A DNA stretch of 64,000 nt from Protonemura montana (GCA_947568835.1 OX387604.1:10757860-10821859); one strand, 5' to 3'. Positions 50,745-60,921 are shown, counted from the first letter of the stretch. Made by a program: numbers and translations. Notes: generated from the letters alone by a model not told the origin.

Positions 50745-53700
50745 CACTTTATACTCAGGTTCAAACTGATAGGGCAATACAGTCGTCTCCCAACTCATTG
50801 CATAAACTGCTAATTTACTATTTTCTATTTTTACTATATCACCAGCCATCCAGCACAATTATCTTATAATAATTACAACTTCATTAAAAACCCAAAATAG
50901 TCTAAGGCACATACAAAAAGCAAAACAATCGAGAAAATAAAAACAACGTGTTTTTCCGTCACCCGTTGTAAATACACCAACTGCATTTTGTGTAAATTTA
51001 ATGTGGTGGAGGCAGATTCAATAAAAATAGATTTATGTGACATTTTAAAAGCGTTTTTGTCAGGTGTGGTGCGATCGGCCGAAAATCACACACACACCGC
51101 TTATCGCCAAACCACGCTGTAATATGTCAAGAGACACAAGACAGGGCCGTTGACGTCACGTTTGAGTGAGATAACGCTTTAACGTTTGAGTGAGTTGAGT
51201 TGATAACGCATTCGAAATTTAAAAAATTATAGCTCGGCAAGGAAATGTTTGTTTTTATTGCGGTTTTCACTCAAAATCGTAGAAAAGAACACTGCATCTG
51301 CTAAAATCGAGTTGTGAATGCCTTTAATTATGGAAGTCTTATTTCCCATTAAGGAAAGGTTACAGGGAATAATCCTCTCCGTCTATTCACAATGTAACAT
51401 TTCTCAACAATTTCCCTTCTTTTGTTAACAGCTGCCGTATCGGTTGGCCTAAAAATAGGATTCAAAATTCTTTGGGTAGGTGCATGTGTTCTCCTACCGC
51501 CCTGTAAGTTTCAATCGATTCCACTCAATATTCTTTATGCAATTGGCCGAAGAAGAAAGGACTTTTTTTCGGCTCAATCAAAGATTGCCACGAAACGACT
51601 TCAGCTACAAACTTGAAATTATGGCCGTGTATTTTGTTAATTCGGTTTGGTTCACTCTTAAATGCATTTTTTAAGTTCTTACCGAAATTATCGATATCTT
51701 TTTTCGGAGTGCATACTTTGCATTGCATTTCACATCCATGACTAGATAATGTACATGTATTTTGAAAAAAATCATGAACGCTGTATCTTTAATGAGCTAG
51801 GCAGTAGACGTGTAATTCCTAATTGTAAATACAAAGGTGAATCAATGCAATTCTCTGTCCAAAAACTGCTAGTTTTTTCCCTCTCGCAGCTGTCTAAGCA
51901 GCGTTATCACATTCGAATCTCTAGCACGAGACGGAAATAGCTCGGGATTATAATAATTGCCGAGCGACTGCAGTGACTGAGCCGAGCTACACATTAATCA
52001 CCTTCCACGATTAAAGTCTACCCGAGTCTTGAGAAATATCGACTGTGAAATTTAGCGTCAACTTGTACGGCGGAATGGGATGGCAGTTTGGACTTTCGAA
52101 CTCAGACTATTCAAATTGCTGGTCTTTCATTAGCTCCATGTGCCGACAGTCGTGGTGCTACGTGGTTCATGCTTCTCGATAATACAAGTAAAATAAACAG
52201 TAATCAATGAGAAATAGTAATAAGTAAATAAAGGGCGATTTTTTGTTCCCTGCTTTGTTGTATATTTTCATTATTAGTCACACCGTTATTTAGTTCAATT
52301 TATTGCCCCGAGAAGTTCAGTTCGGTACAGAGAGAATATTATGTCACAATGCACCTCAGTGCGATGTCATGAATGAGTTTGAAAAACCGCAGACTGAGTA
52401 CCTACAATCATTCCTTTTTCTTAGCTATAGACTACAAATCATACATGCAATATGTCAAACCTAGTCGGCTGCTAATTTTGGCATGTAAACTGCTTGCTAC
52501 TGAACTAAATTGTAATACCATATTGCATCCCGATTGACTCGGCTTATTGCTTATAAAACACGTTTGGAAGTCACTGTGAGCCTCTCATACTATGCATTCA
52601 CGAACATGACCATTTCACATTGAAATTGTTGGGTGAGAGATTATGTCAAATTGCTAAATCTGGGGCTAGGATATCGTTCAAAAAAGATTTCTGCATAGAA
52701 CATTTCGGGAAGTAACGTTGATTGTTTCAAATTTCGGAAATCGATCAAATGATAGATACTTTGACTTGGCTGGGTTTTTTAATAATAAAAAAACAATAAT
52801 AATTAATAAACAATAATAAACAAATAAAAACCAATAATAATAAATAATAATAATAAGGCGATTACGAAGGTTTGGCGAGACAAGTGCAGTCCAGTAATCT
52901 TGCTGGTTGATCACGGTAAATTGATGCTAGAGAGGGTGGTTTCAACATTAGAACAAAAATTGAAACTGATTTGAAATCAGGTCTCGAAGCCAAATGCGAT
53001 GGAGATTTAAAAATGTTTGAAATTCAATTATTAGCATCAGATGAATTTTTGAGTTAAATGGCTATGGTATTAGCGATTCTTGGAAAATTTTTATCGCAAA
53101 TCAGCTAAGACTTTCAGTAGTGTTTTGTTCCAAATCAAATATCCAGTCGCATAGCCAGACACCCACGTGATACACTCCCCTTTTGCCGGGGTAGAAAACG
53201 TGTGGAAAGGGAAAATGCACACCGCGTTCCGTATTACTCCCCCGGATACGATTAACACTGCCCTCTATTCAAGGAATGAACTAAATATTCACAGCTGTTA
53301 CAGGTTCTTAATAATTGATGTCGAAAACCAAATTTATTAAAATCAAGTCACCCTTTCTTTAACTGCATTCTATGACACACAACAATTTCATATTCCTGTT
53401 GAAAGTTCATAGCATGCATCCTCAGAAAAAATAAATGTGCTGAAAACTGCATTTTCAGAGTTTTTTTTCATTTTTGTTTGGTAATTTTTTGCTTGTAGCT
53501 GGATGAGGCTTATAATGAGGCAGGTATTTAAAACATACAAGTTTTGTATTGCACCATGATTTCATATTTAGCTAAAATGAATGTACTAAAACTGCACCTA
53601 TAATCTACTTTTTGAACCTGATGCAAATTCATGGCAAAGCCAAAAAAAAGGCATTACTGTTCATCAGAGCATTTATCAGGTTCATCAGAGCATTCACTGC

Positions 53701-54749
53701 ACCATCAAAGTACCTGCTGAGCAACAAGGTTTACATCCCACAGTGTGAAAACAACTGGAACATGTTTAATACCCCCTTGTCCTATCCACATCTTTCATCA
53801 TACTAACCAACCCCATCATTACAAACCTGTGATGAAATGGTTTGAGAAAGGTGTCGAATATATTTAAGGAATTAATTTGTTAAAAGTCTACCAATGACGT
53901 TTGACCCTACATTCAATCTGGTCACCTATTTTTTTATGTATATAACATGCATTCCAGATTTCGTGCGTTGTTTGCATGAACGTAATGCAATTTAATAACA
54001 TTTTGAGTTTGATTACTTAAATCTAGATTTTGTCTTGCATGTGGGATCTTGTTACTGTTGCAGCCAAGTAAAGGAGACGGTCTCTGTGATTCTATCTGCA
54101 ACACAAGTGTTCAAAACTCAACGCAGCAAACTTTTCATCAGAACGTCGGTTTCCAATGACTACCTAATAAAGAAGGGTCTTTACCAGGTGAGCACACCAA
54201 TGCTAGGTTAGCTCAGTGAATGGATGTTCCAAAAACGTCCTCTTCATCTGAAAAATCCTCTACTCAGAATAGAATAGCTAGATAGTTTCAAAATATTTTT
54301 TTTCTCTTATTTGTAAATATTTTTTTTTTGTGACATACAGAGGTTGGGACACTTGTCAAATTTGAACCAAAGCAAATGGTGGAGAGATGTTACAAGCTCC
54401 CTTTATGCTTCTTTTGGAATTTTTAGACCACCACAGACATCTCTTTCACCTAATGTGACAATGTTGCCAAGAAAACAATTACAGCAAATTCAATCTTAAC
54501 AGGATGTCTGGAATTTTTTGATGAAACTGTTCTTATCGTGATTTTTTAGCACACTTTCTGACTTGCTGTAAGTCTAAGCTGAGAAACGGTCTTTGTGAGA
54601 AACCAACCAACCAACAAACAAACAAACAAACACATAAAAACATACAAGGACTTTTCTACAGTAATTTAAAGAAATTGATGCTTTCACTTTGCCTCCCAAG
54701 CTCATCAATAAAATCATGTTTCTGAAATTTCTGTTTGAATTTCTTATAG
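50745..54749. other. Probable THAP-gene intron or intergenic DNA
   Basis: No coding exon is recognised. The stretch contains AT-rich simple sequence (ATAA-type at about 52780-52860) and a pyrimidine-poor region near 53460. The ORFs at 51422-51674 and 53612-53806 show no conserved pattern. Confidence 0.4.
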
Positions 54750-54944
54750 ACGACTCTGATGAGCCATGCATGGGCGCCACTTCTTCTGACTTGCTCGATT
54801 CCTTAGCAACCTCGGTGAAGAAAGAAAAGAAACCGAAATTCAGAAAAAATCTGCAGAACAAGAAGCCTTTAGAACAGCAACCAAGTACATCTACTCCTTT
54901 ATCAAGAAAAAATGAAAAATCACCTCGCGTTCAGCTCTTGCCAC
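54750..54944 (+). CDS. Candidate coding exon, possibly second exon of the THAP gene
   Basis: After a TTCTTATAG acceptor, an open frame encodes DDSDEPCMGATSSDLLDSL, then a Lys-rich segment (KKEKKPKFRK) and a Gln/Ser/Thr-rich stretch (EQQPSTSTPLSRK), ending at a donor-like C|GTATGA. It enters and leaves in phase 1, and the THAP exon can end in phase 1. The low-complexity acidic and basic linker is typical of regions between a THAP domain and a C-terminal coiled coil, but nothing proves the link. Transposon X begins 31 bases after the donor. Confidence 0.33.
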
Positions 54945-55381
54945 GTATGAAAAACAGAACAACCAACTTATATTTGGGTCATTCCATGTCTAATCACTCA
55001 CTTTTAATTAAATTTCACTTTGACCGACCCAGATTTTGATGAAAATTGGTATACTTGTTAAGTTTGTTGACTTAGGGGCTATTTTTTTTTTTTTTTTTTT
55101 TGGTCCAACCGTTCGGATATTACAAGGGGGGGAAGTTGGGGTCATTTTGCCCCCCGGGCGTGTAGTGACCACCCTTTCTACGCAATATCTAGGGTTCTAT
55201 GGGAGCTACAGAGCTGGGAAAAAAATCATCTGAAAGGTAATTTCATACCCTACCTGAATATGGAAACAAAAATGACAATATGTTAATACGAATTTAATTG
55301 TGATTTTACACATCTGCATTTTCCAAAATGACCATATCGCTGATGAGTCATTTTTGATCTGCCTGATTTTTTTTCTATATG

Positions 55382-55860
55382 GGGTCATTCCATGTGTAAT
55401 CACTCACCTCAAACTTTGACCGACCCAGATTTTGATGAAAATTGGTATACTTGTTAAGTTTGTTGACTTAGGGGCTATTTTTTAATTTTTTTTTTTTTGG
55501 TCCAACCGTTCGGATATTACAAGGGGGGGAAGTTGGGGTCATTTTGCCCCCCGCGCGTGTAGTGACCACCCTTTCTACGCAATATCTAGGGTTCTATGGG
55601 AGCTACAGAGCTGGGAAAAAAATCATCTGAAAGGTAATTTCATACCCTACCTGAATATGGAAACAAAAATGACGATATGTTAATACGAATTTAATTGTGA
55701 TTTTACACATCTGCATTTTCCAAAATGACCATATCGCTGATGAGTCATTTTTGATTTGCCTGATTTTTTTTCTATATGTACAGAACATACATATGATCAT
55801 GTGTTCCAAAAATCAAGATGGGTGTTCTACTACTTTCCAAGAAAAAAAAATGTTTTCTGC
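55382..55860 (+). repeat. Left terminal inverted repeat of Y
   Basis: About 480 bp matching the reverse complement of 59005-59492 almost base for base, up to the run AAGAAAAAAAA, where the two sides diverge. It lacks about 13 bp near the tip (CTCACCTCAAACTTTG where the others have a TTTTAATTAAATTT segment). It includes a poly-T tract and the motif CAACCGTTCGGATATTACAA. Confidence 0.88.
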
Positions 55861-55987
55861 AAATTCATTCATAATATAAATTAATATGAACTGAATTTAA
55901 GACAACATTCAAGAAAATGATCATTACTTACAATCATAGCTACTATGAAGTACAAATTTGCATATCTTAAGAGAGATGTAGTTTACC

Positions 55988-58570
55988 TTATTGAGGTACA
56001 TATTTTATAAGCCCTGCTGTTGCCCTGTTGGTGTCTGTAGCCGACAAAAAGTATGTTCGACCAGTTGCCGTGTTGGGGTCGGCCAGTGTTAAAACATCAG
56101 CAAAAGCTACAATTAGTTTGTCTTGTACACTGGGATAAAAATATGATGGAGCTGGTCCATGAGGGTGTAGAAAGTTGACTTGAAGTTCAAGAGACTGTGA
56201 TGATTTTTCAAGAACACACGCTAGCCACCAGTCTTCGTTGTATGCTACAGTGATGAAACTGCCCACGTCTTTGAACTCAAACTCGGGTATTTCTGCTGCT
56301 GTTGCTTCCTCCTCTTCTTCTTCTTCTTCTTCTTCTCCTTCTTCATTTTTCTCAACAATCTTCACAATGTTGATTTCTTCAGAAAGAGAAAAGTGTTTCA
56401 CATGTAAGGAAGTTAGCGATTTTGGGTAGAACGCATGAAAGCTTCTTGTGCCTACGATAGTTTTTAATTCTTTGAATCGTTCTTTAAGTTTGATGCCATT
56501 TGCTGTAATCTCTTCATTGGCTACAAACACAAAATTTACAGTCCACACATTTTCTGTTGCCCACCGGTAAAAGTCTATCGGCGTCATTATTTGGTCGGCA
56601 TATGGTTTCTGTAAACTTGCCCGTGCTGCATTTCGTTTTACAGTCCCACCAACTCCATCGCATGGTCCTTTACCGTGGGATGTGGCAAAAAAATGCCACT
56701 CAGCAGTTAGTTCGAAGTCAACTTCATGATGGCACAAGTTGGAAAAATTCTTCTTATTCTTATATTGGGCTGCCGCTCCATCAGAAAAGTAAATTAAATG
56801 GGATACATCCGAAATGTTTTGTTTCAGGTGTCTTATCAGGTGCTTTTGGAAAGTGTGCACAGTAACGGTGTCATGAGTTAGCGAGTCAGAAATGACAACG
56901 TAACTTAAATGTTGTATGTCTCGATCTTCAGGCTTAAAGTAACACACAAATGGGTGAAGGGTGCATTGGCTGTTATTCCAATGGTAACCTTGTGCAGCAT
57001 CCTGGAGCACAAAAGAATAATTCTCAGCGAAGTCGCCCACTACTAAAACTTCCCCTGGTTTAAGGTTGGCTTTCTTCTCCTGCATGAATGCCGCTTGCTG
57101 CCGTGCAATAAAATCATGATTTCTTAATAAAATGCATTTTTCAATAAAACAGTCAACAAACTCATCTGTAGGTTTCGTAATTGTCTCTAGGGTACATCTG
57201 TCTGTTGACAGCCACTGTTTATAAGTCACAGAGTCTATGAAATTTTCACTGAATGAGATTTCTAGCCATTCACGAAGTTCATCGGTTCCCGGACAATTGC
57301 CACACTTTCCTACAAAGCAGTTGAGAAGCGGGGGGTTGCACATGAGGCTGGCAAGGCAGTGTTGGTATGATTTGATGGTACCGTCTGAAAGCAAAGGCAG
57401 CTTTGCTCCCAAAGCCATCAACTTAACGTTTTGGTGTATCGTACAGACACAGACAGAATGTGTCCCAGCTGCTCCTGCCAGAACACAATGTTTGGGTCTG
57501 AGCTCTGCAAACTTCGAGAATCCAACCTTGATGTCAGGATATTTATCTTTGAAGCTGCGATACACTTCACTTAAGTTGCTTAACACTAGTCTCTTCTGGC
57601 GGTGAACTCGATTGTCACCCACTTTAACCGAGACAAAATCTTTTTTACCCGGCATGACACGGCTTACATCATCATTTTCATAAAACTCTTCAATCAGTTG
57701 AATGCAATCAGGGGAAAGAGTTTTTCCTGCTTTTTGATTTGCAGATGGCAGTATCCCTTGGGCCTTTACTAGTTGTTTGGTTTTACGTACCAAATGGTTA
57801 GATGCATTGAACTCTTGCATTATTCTCTTAATGCTCCAACTTTTTGGAAGCACAGATAAAATTGTTATTTTCTCGCTTCTGGTACTCGTCTTAAACTTTT
57901 CTTTCAGTTGTGCTATTATCTCTGACCCATCACGGATGCTGTCCTTGCACTCCTCTGAAGATGTCAAATCTTCTTTGCTGATTTCTTCATTACTGGGAGA
58001 TACTAGTTCCAATCTCTTCTTTACACCTTGTGTTATTTCGCTGAACTTTCTTTTCGAATAAAACATAGATTTACCCTTTAGTTTGGTGGTATTAATAGGT
58101 GACACACCAAATGCAGCTAAAGACTGATTCACGGCATCTGCTTCACAGGGTATGTCCACGAAAGGTAGGTCAAGTTCAGTGGATTTAGTTGGCGTTAGAA
58201 CAGAAACGGTTGTTAGTTCCTTCAGCCTGAGCGAGAGCAGCTTACGGCAAGTTGAGCATAATTTCTTTCCAGGGATGAGGTCGGCAATCTCCAAGTATTT
58301 CGTCCTGGATGCTGCATTAATTTCTCTTAACCCATTAACTTTCACTATTCCACAGTGAGCCTGAAACGGATCGCAGCATAACTTGTGGTGACAGCTATAC
58401 AGACGAAGGAATTTCTTTTCATGTAAATGACACACGGTCTTCACATTATCACACTTAGTACGCAGAGCTAATGATAACTGCTGGTCACTATTGAAACTTT
58501 CAATGCTTTTAATCGCTAGATCTTCGATGGGTCCACATTCTTCTTCAAAGAACAGTCCAATTGAGCACAT
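55988..58570 (-). CDS. Transposase-like protein of Y, 860 aa, intact
   Basis: A single open frame, the longest in the window, filling the element between its terminal repeats. The N-terminal part has a Cys/His cluster at residues 40-108 (C40, C47, C60, HH61-62, CC65-66, HC72-73, CSTC105-108), probably a zinc-binding DNA-recognition module. The middle has the features of an RNase H-like transposase: GDFAEN with D513, YFSDGAAAQY with D597, and EWHFFATSHGKGPCDGVGG with E624 and D638. D513, D597 and E624 or D638 are my candidates for the catalytic triad. An acidic run of Glu sits at about residues 743-756. It is followed by a segment (VGSFITVAYNEDWWLACVLE) that resembles a small Tudor/SH3-like barrel. 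Proteins with the HGKGPCDG pattern are, as I recall, widespread as uncharacterised proteins in arthropods and cnidarians. Start: the first ATG after the leader, identical in X. No frameshift or stop. Confidence 0.85.
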   Translation of the reverse strand: MCSIGLFFEEECGPIEDLAIKSIESFNSDQQLSLALRTKCDNVKTVCHLHEKKFLRLYSCHHKLCCDPFQAHCGIVKVNGLREINAASRTKYLEIADLIPGKKLCSTCRKLLSLRLKELTTVSVLTPTKSTELDLPFVDIPCEADAVNQSLAAFGVSPINTTKLKGKSMFYSKRKFSEITQGVKKRLELVSPSNEEISKEDLTSSEECKDSIRDGSEIIAQLKEKFKTSTRSEKITILSVLPKSWSIKRIMQEFNASNHLVRKTKQLVKAQGILPSANQKAGKTLSPDCIQLIEEFYENDDVSRVMPGKKDFVSVKVGDNRVHRQKRLVLSNLSEVYRSFKDKYPDIKVGFSKFAELRPKHCVLAGAAGTHSVCVCTIHQNVKLMALGAKLPLLSDGTIKSYQHCLASLMCNPPLLNCFVGKCGNCPGTDELREWLEISFSENFIDSVTYKQWLSTDRCTLETITKPTDEFVDCFIEKCILLRNHDFIARQQAAFMQEKKANLKPGEVLVVGDFAENYSFVLQDAAQGYHWNNSQCTLHPFVCYFKPEDRDIQHLSYVVISDSLTHDTVTVHTFQKHLIRHLKQNISDVSHLIYFSDGAAAQYKNKKNFSNLCHHEVDFELTAEWHFFATSHGKGPCDGVGGTVKRNAARASLQKPYADQIMTPIDFYRWATENVWTVNFVFVANEEITANGIKLKERFKELKTIVGTRSFHAFYPKSLTSLHVKHFSLSEEINIVKIVEKNEEGEEEEEEEEEEATAAEIPEFEFKDVGSFITVAYNEDWWLACVLEKSSQSLELQVNFLHPHGPAPSYFYPSVQDKLIVAFADVLTLADPNTATGRTYFLSATDTNRATAGLIKYVPQ

Positions 58571-59004
58571 TATGAATCTCTAAATAAAAGGTGCTTGAGA
58601 GCAAATTAGCTTCTATCCTCATCAACATGAGGCCAGAGACTGATTGCTTTAGTCCAGACAAGAAATTACCAAACTTTTTACTTGTAACCTGTTACAACTT
58701 GATCCATGATTCAGGAGCATGACAAACAATCTATAGTTGTATTCTAGGGAATACCATTTTAAGATTCTTGTAGATGCAAGTCCAGACAAGAAATGAACAA
58801 ACTTTTGACTTCTATGAACTGTTTCAACTTGATCCATGATTTACAGGAATATGGCAAACAATCGATTTGTATTGTAGAGAATAACATTTCAAGAACATGC
58901 AACTGTGCAAACAAAAATCAACTTTAATATAAAATATATGCCAGTGCTCTGATCACAATAATTGTGATCAAAATGCTGTTCTACTGGCAAAAAGGCACTT
59001 TTTT

Positions 59005-59492
59005 ATAGAAAAAATTTTTTTTCTTGGAAAGTGGTAAAACACCCATCTTGATTTTTGGAACACATGATCATATGTATGTTCTGTATATATAGAAAAAAAA
59101 TCAGGCAAATCAAAAATGACTCATCAGCGATATGGTCATTTTGGAAAATGCAGATGTGTAAAATCACAATTAAATTCGTATTAACATATCGTCATTTTTG
59201 TTTCCATATTCAGGTAGGGTATGAAATTACCTTTCAGATGATTTTTTTCCCAGCTCTGTAGCTCCCATAGAACCCTAGATATTGCGTAGAAAGGGTGGTC
59301 ACTACACGCCCGGGGGGCAAAATGACCCCAACTTCCCCCCCTTGTAATATCCGAACGGTTGGACCAAAAAAAAAAAAAAAAAAAAATAGCCCCTAAGTCA
59401 ACAAACTTAACAAGTATACCAATTTTCATCAAAATCTGGGTCGGTCAAAGTGAAATTTAATTAAAAGTGAGTGATTACACATGGAATGACCC
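59005..59492 (-). repeat. Right terminal inverted repeat of Y
   Basis: Mirror of the left repeat, reading GGGTCATTCCATGTGTAATC from its tip inwards. It carries the full TTTTAATTAAATTT segment also present in X, and ends at 59492 against the TATG duplication. Confidence 0.88.
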
Positions 59493-59609
59493 TATGTACA
59501 GAACATACATATGATCATGTGTTCCAAAAATCAAGATGGGTGTTTTACCACTTTCCAAGAAAAAAAAATGTTTTCTATAAAAAAGTGCCTTTTTGCCAGT
59601 AGAACAGCA

Positions 59610-59636
59610 CTCTGATCACAATTATTGTGATCAGAG
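59610..59636. repeat. Perfect 27-bp palindrome in the transposase leader
   Basis: CTCTGATCACAAT, one central T, then ATTGTGATCAGAG: 13-bp arms without mismatch. The equivalent place in Y (about 58946-58973) has one arm altered (GATCAAAATG). It lies just inside the terminal repeat, between it and the ORF, where subterminal transposase-binding sites are often found. Confidence 0.8.
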
Positions 59637-59699
59637 CACTGGCATATATTTTATATTAAAGTTGATTTTTGTTTGCACAGTTGCATGTTCTTGAAATGT

Positions 59700-59935
59700 T
59701 ATTCTCTACAATACAAATCGATTGTTTGCCATATTCCTGTAAATCATGGATCAAGTTGAAACAGTTCATAGAAGTCAAAAGTTTGTTCATTTCTTGTCTG
59801 GACTTGCATCTACAAGAATCTTAAAATGGTATTCCCTAGAATACAACTATAGATTGTTTGTCATGCTCCTGAATCATGGATCAAGTTGTAACAGGTTACA
59901 AGTAAAAAGTTTGGTAATTTCTTGTCTGGACTAAA
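59700..59935 (+). repeat. Two diverged tandem units in the transposase leader
   Basis: Two units of roughly 100 bases share GATTGTTTGCCAT / GATTGTTTGTCAT, CATGGATCAAGTTG, AAAAGTTTG and TTTCTTGTCTGGACT in the same order. The same pair is present in Y at about 58648-58883. They precede the start codon by less than 320 bases. Confidence 0.75.
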
Positions 59936-60012
59936 GCAATCAGTCTCTGGCCTCATGTTGATGAGGATAGAAGCTAATTTGCTCTCAAGCACCTTTTATT
60001 TAGAGATTCATA

Positions 60013-60921
60013 ATGTGCTCAATTGGACTGTTCTTTGAAGAAGAATGTGGACCCATCGAAGATCTAGCGATTAAAAGCATTGAAAGTTTCAATAGTGACC
60101 AGCAGTTATCATTAGCTCTGCGTACTAAGTGTGATAATGTGAAGACCGTGTGTCATTTACATGAAAAGAAATTCCTTCGTCTGTATAGCTGTCACCACAA
60201 GTTATGCTGCGATCCGTTTCAGGCTCACTGTGGAATAGTGAAAGTTAATGGGTTAAGAGAAATTAATGCAGCATCCAGGACGAAATACTTGGAGATTGCC
60301 GACCTCATCCCTGGAAAGAAATTATGCTCAACTTGCCGTAAGCTGCTCTCGCTCAGGCTGAAGGAACTAACAACCGTTTCTGTTCTAACGCCAACTAAAT
60401 CCACTGAACTTGACCTACCTTTCGTGGACATACCCTGTGAAGCAGATGCCGTGAATCAGTCTTTAGCTGCATTTGGTGTGTCACCTATTAATACCACCAA
60501 ACTACAGGGTAAATCTATGTTTTATTCGAAAAGAAAGTTCAGCGAAATAACACAAGGTGTAAAGAAGAGATTGGAACTAGTATCTCCCAGTAATGAAGAA
60601 ATCAGCAAAGAAGATTTGACATCTTCAGAGGAGTGCAAGGACAGCATCCGTGATGGGTCAGAGATAATAGCACAACTGAAAGAAAAGTTTAAGACGAGTA
60701 CCAGAAGCGAGAAAATAACAATTTTATCTGTGCTTCCAAAAAGTTGGAGCATTAAGAGAATAATGCAAGAGTTCAATGCATCTAACCATTTGGTACGTAA
60801 AACCAAACAACTAGTAAAGGCCCAAGGGATACTGCCATCTGCAAATCAAAAAGCAGGAAAACCTCTTTCCCCTGATTGCATTCAACTGATTGAAGAGTTT
60901 TATGAAAATGATGATTTGTGA
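60013..60921 (+). pseudogene. Truncated transposase ORF of copy X
   Basis: The first 301 residues of the 860-aa protein of Y, in the opposite orientation, stopped by the breakpoint at 60915 where the next codons give TTG TGA. Only two amino-acid differences are visible against Y: Lys165 to Gln, and Thr to Pro near residue 284. The zinc-cluster region is kept but the whole presumed catalytic core is lost. If expressed, it would be an N-terminal DNA-binding fragment only. Confidence 0.92.

Larger units (their letters stand above)
55382..59492 (-). mobile_element. DNA transposon copy Y, apparently complete, inserted in X
   Basis: This 4111-bp element starts GGGTCATTCC and ends GGAATGACCC. It has long terminal inverted repeats and one intact transposase-like ORF on the minus strand. 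It is flanked by TATG at 55378-55381 and 59493-59496. The uninterrupted sequence at the same point of Y's own left repeat (55771-55785, TCTATATGTACAG) contains TATG once, so the flanking pair is a real 4-bp target duplication made when Y jumped into X. Everything an autonomous element needs in cis is present. The superfamily is unassigned; the 4-bp duplication and long inverted repeats would be compatible with the Sola group, but this is inference. Confidence 0.9.
54976..60913 (+). mobile_element. DNA transposon copy X, truncated and split by copy Y
   Basis: The left end starts GGGTCATTCC at 54976 and the terminal repeat runs to 55381 (CTATATG). The element resumes at 59497 (TACAGAACATAC) after the insertion of Y, and continues with the transposase leader and the first third of the ORF. 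Matching to Y stops at about 60913-60915. No right terminal repeat follows, so X is truncated. Without Y it would be about 1.8 kb. The bases ATTT precede the left end (54972-54975) and also occur at the right break (60914-60917). That could be a 4-bp target duplication around an already deleted element, or chance microhomology. The orientation of X's ORF is +, opposite to Y. Confidence 0.85.
57668..60915. repeat. 1.4-kb inverted repeat formed by Y and X
   Basis: Arm 57668-59090 (Y) is the reverse complement of arm 59493-60915 (X). The start codons pair at 58570/60013 and the breakpoint at 57668/60915 with the same coordinate sum, so there is no net indel over the coding part. The spacer is the 402-bp right terminal repeat of Y, 59091-59492. 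Confidence 0.92.

Noticed and set aside
54976..55860. Tandem duplication of the transposon's left terminal repeat
   Set aside because: Two similar 400-bp units lie head to tail, but the first continues on the far side of Y (59497) with a 4-bp duplication, so nested insertion explains it better than tandem duplication.
56238..58358. Plus-strand ORFs of 63-122 codons within the transposase
   Set aside because: Shadows of the 860-codon minus-strand frame; the same ones recur inverted in X.
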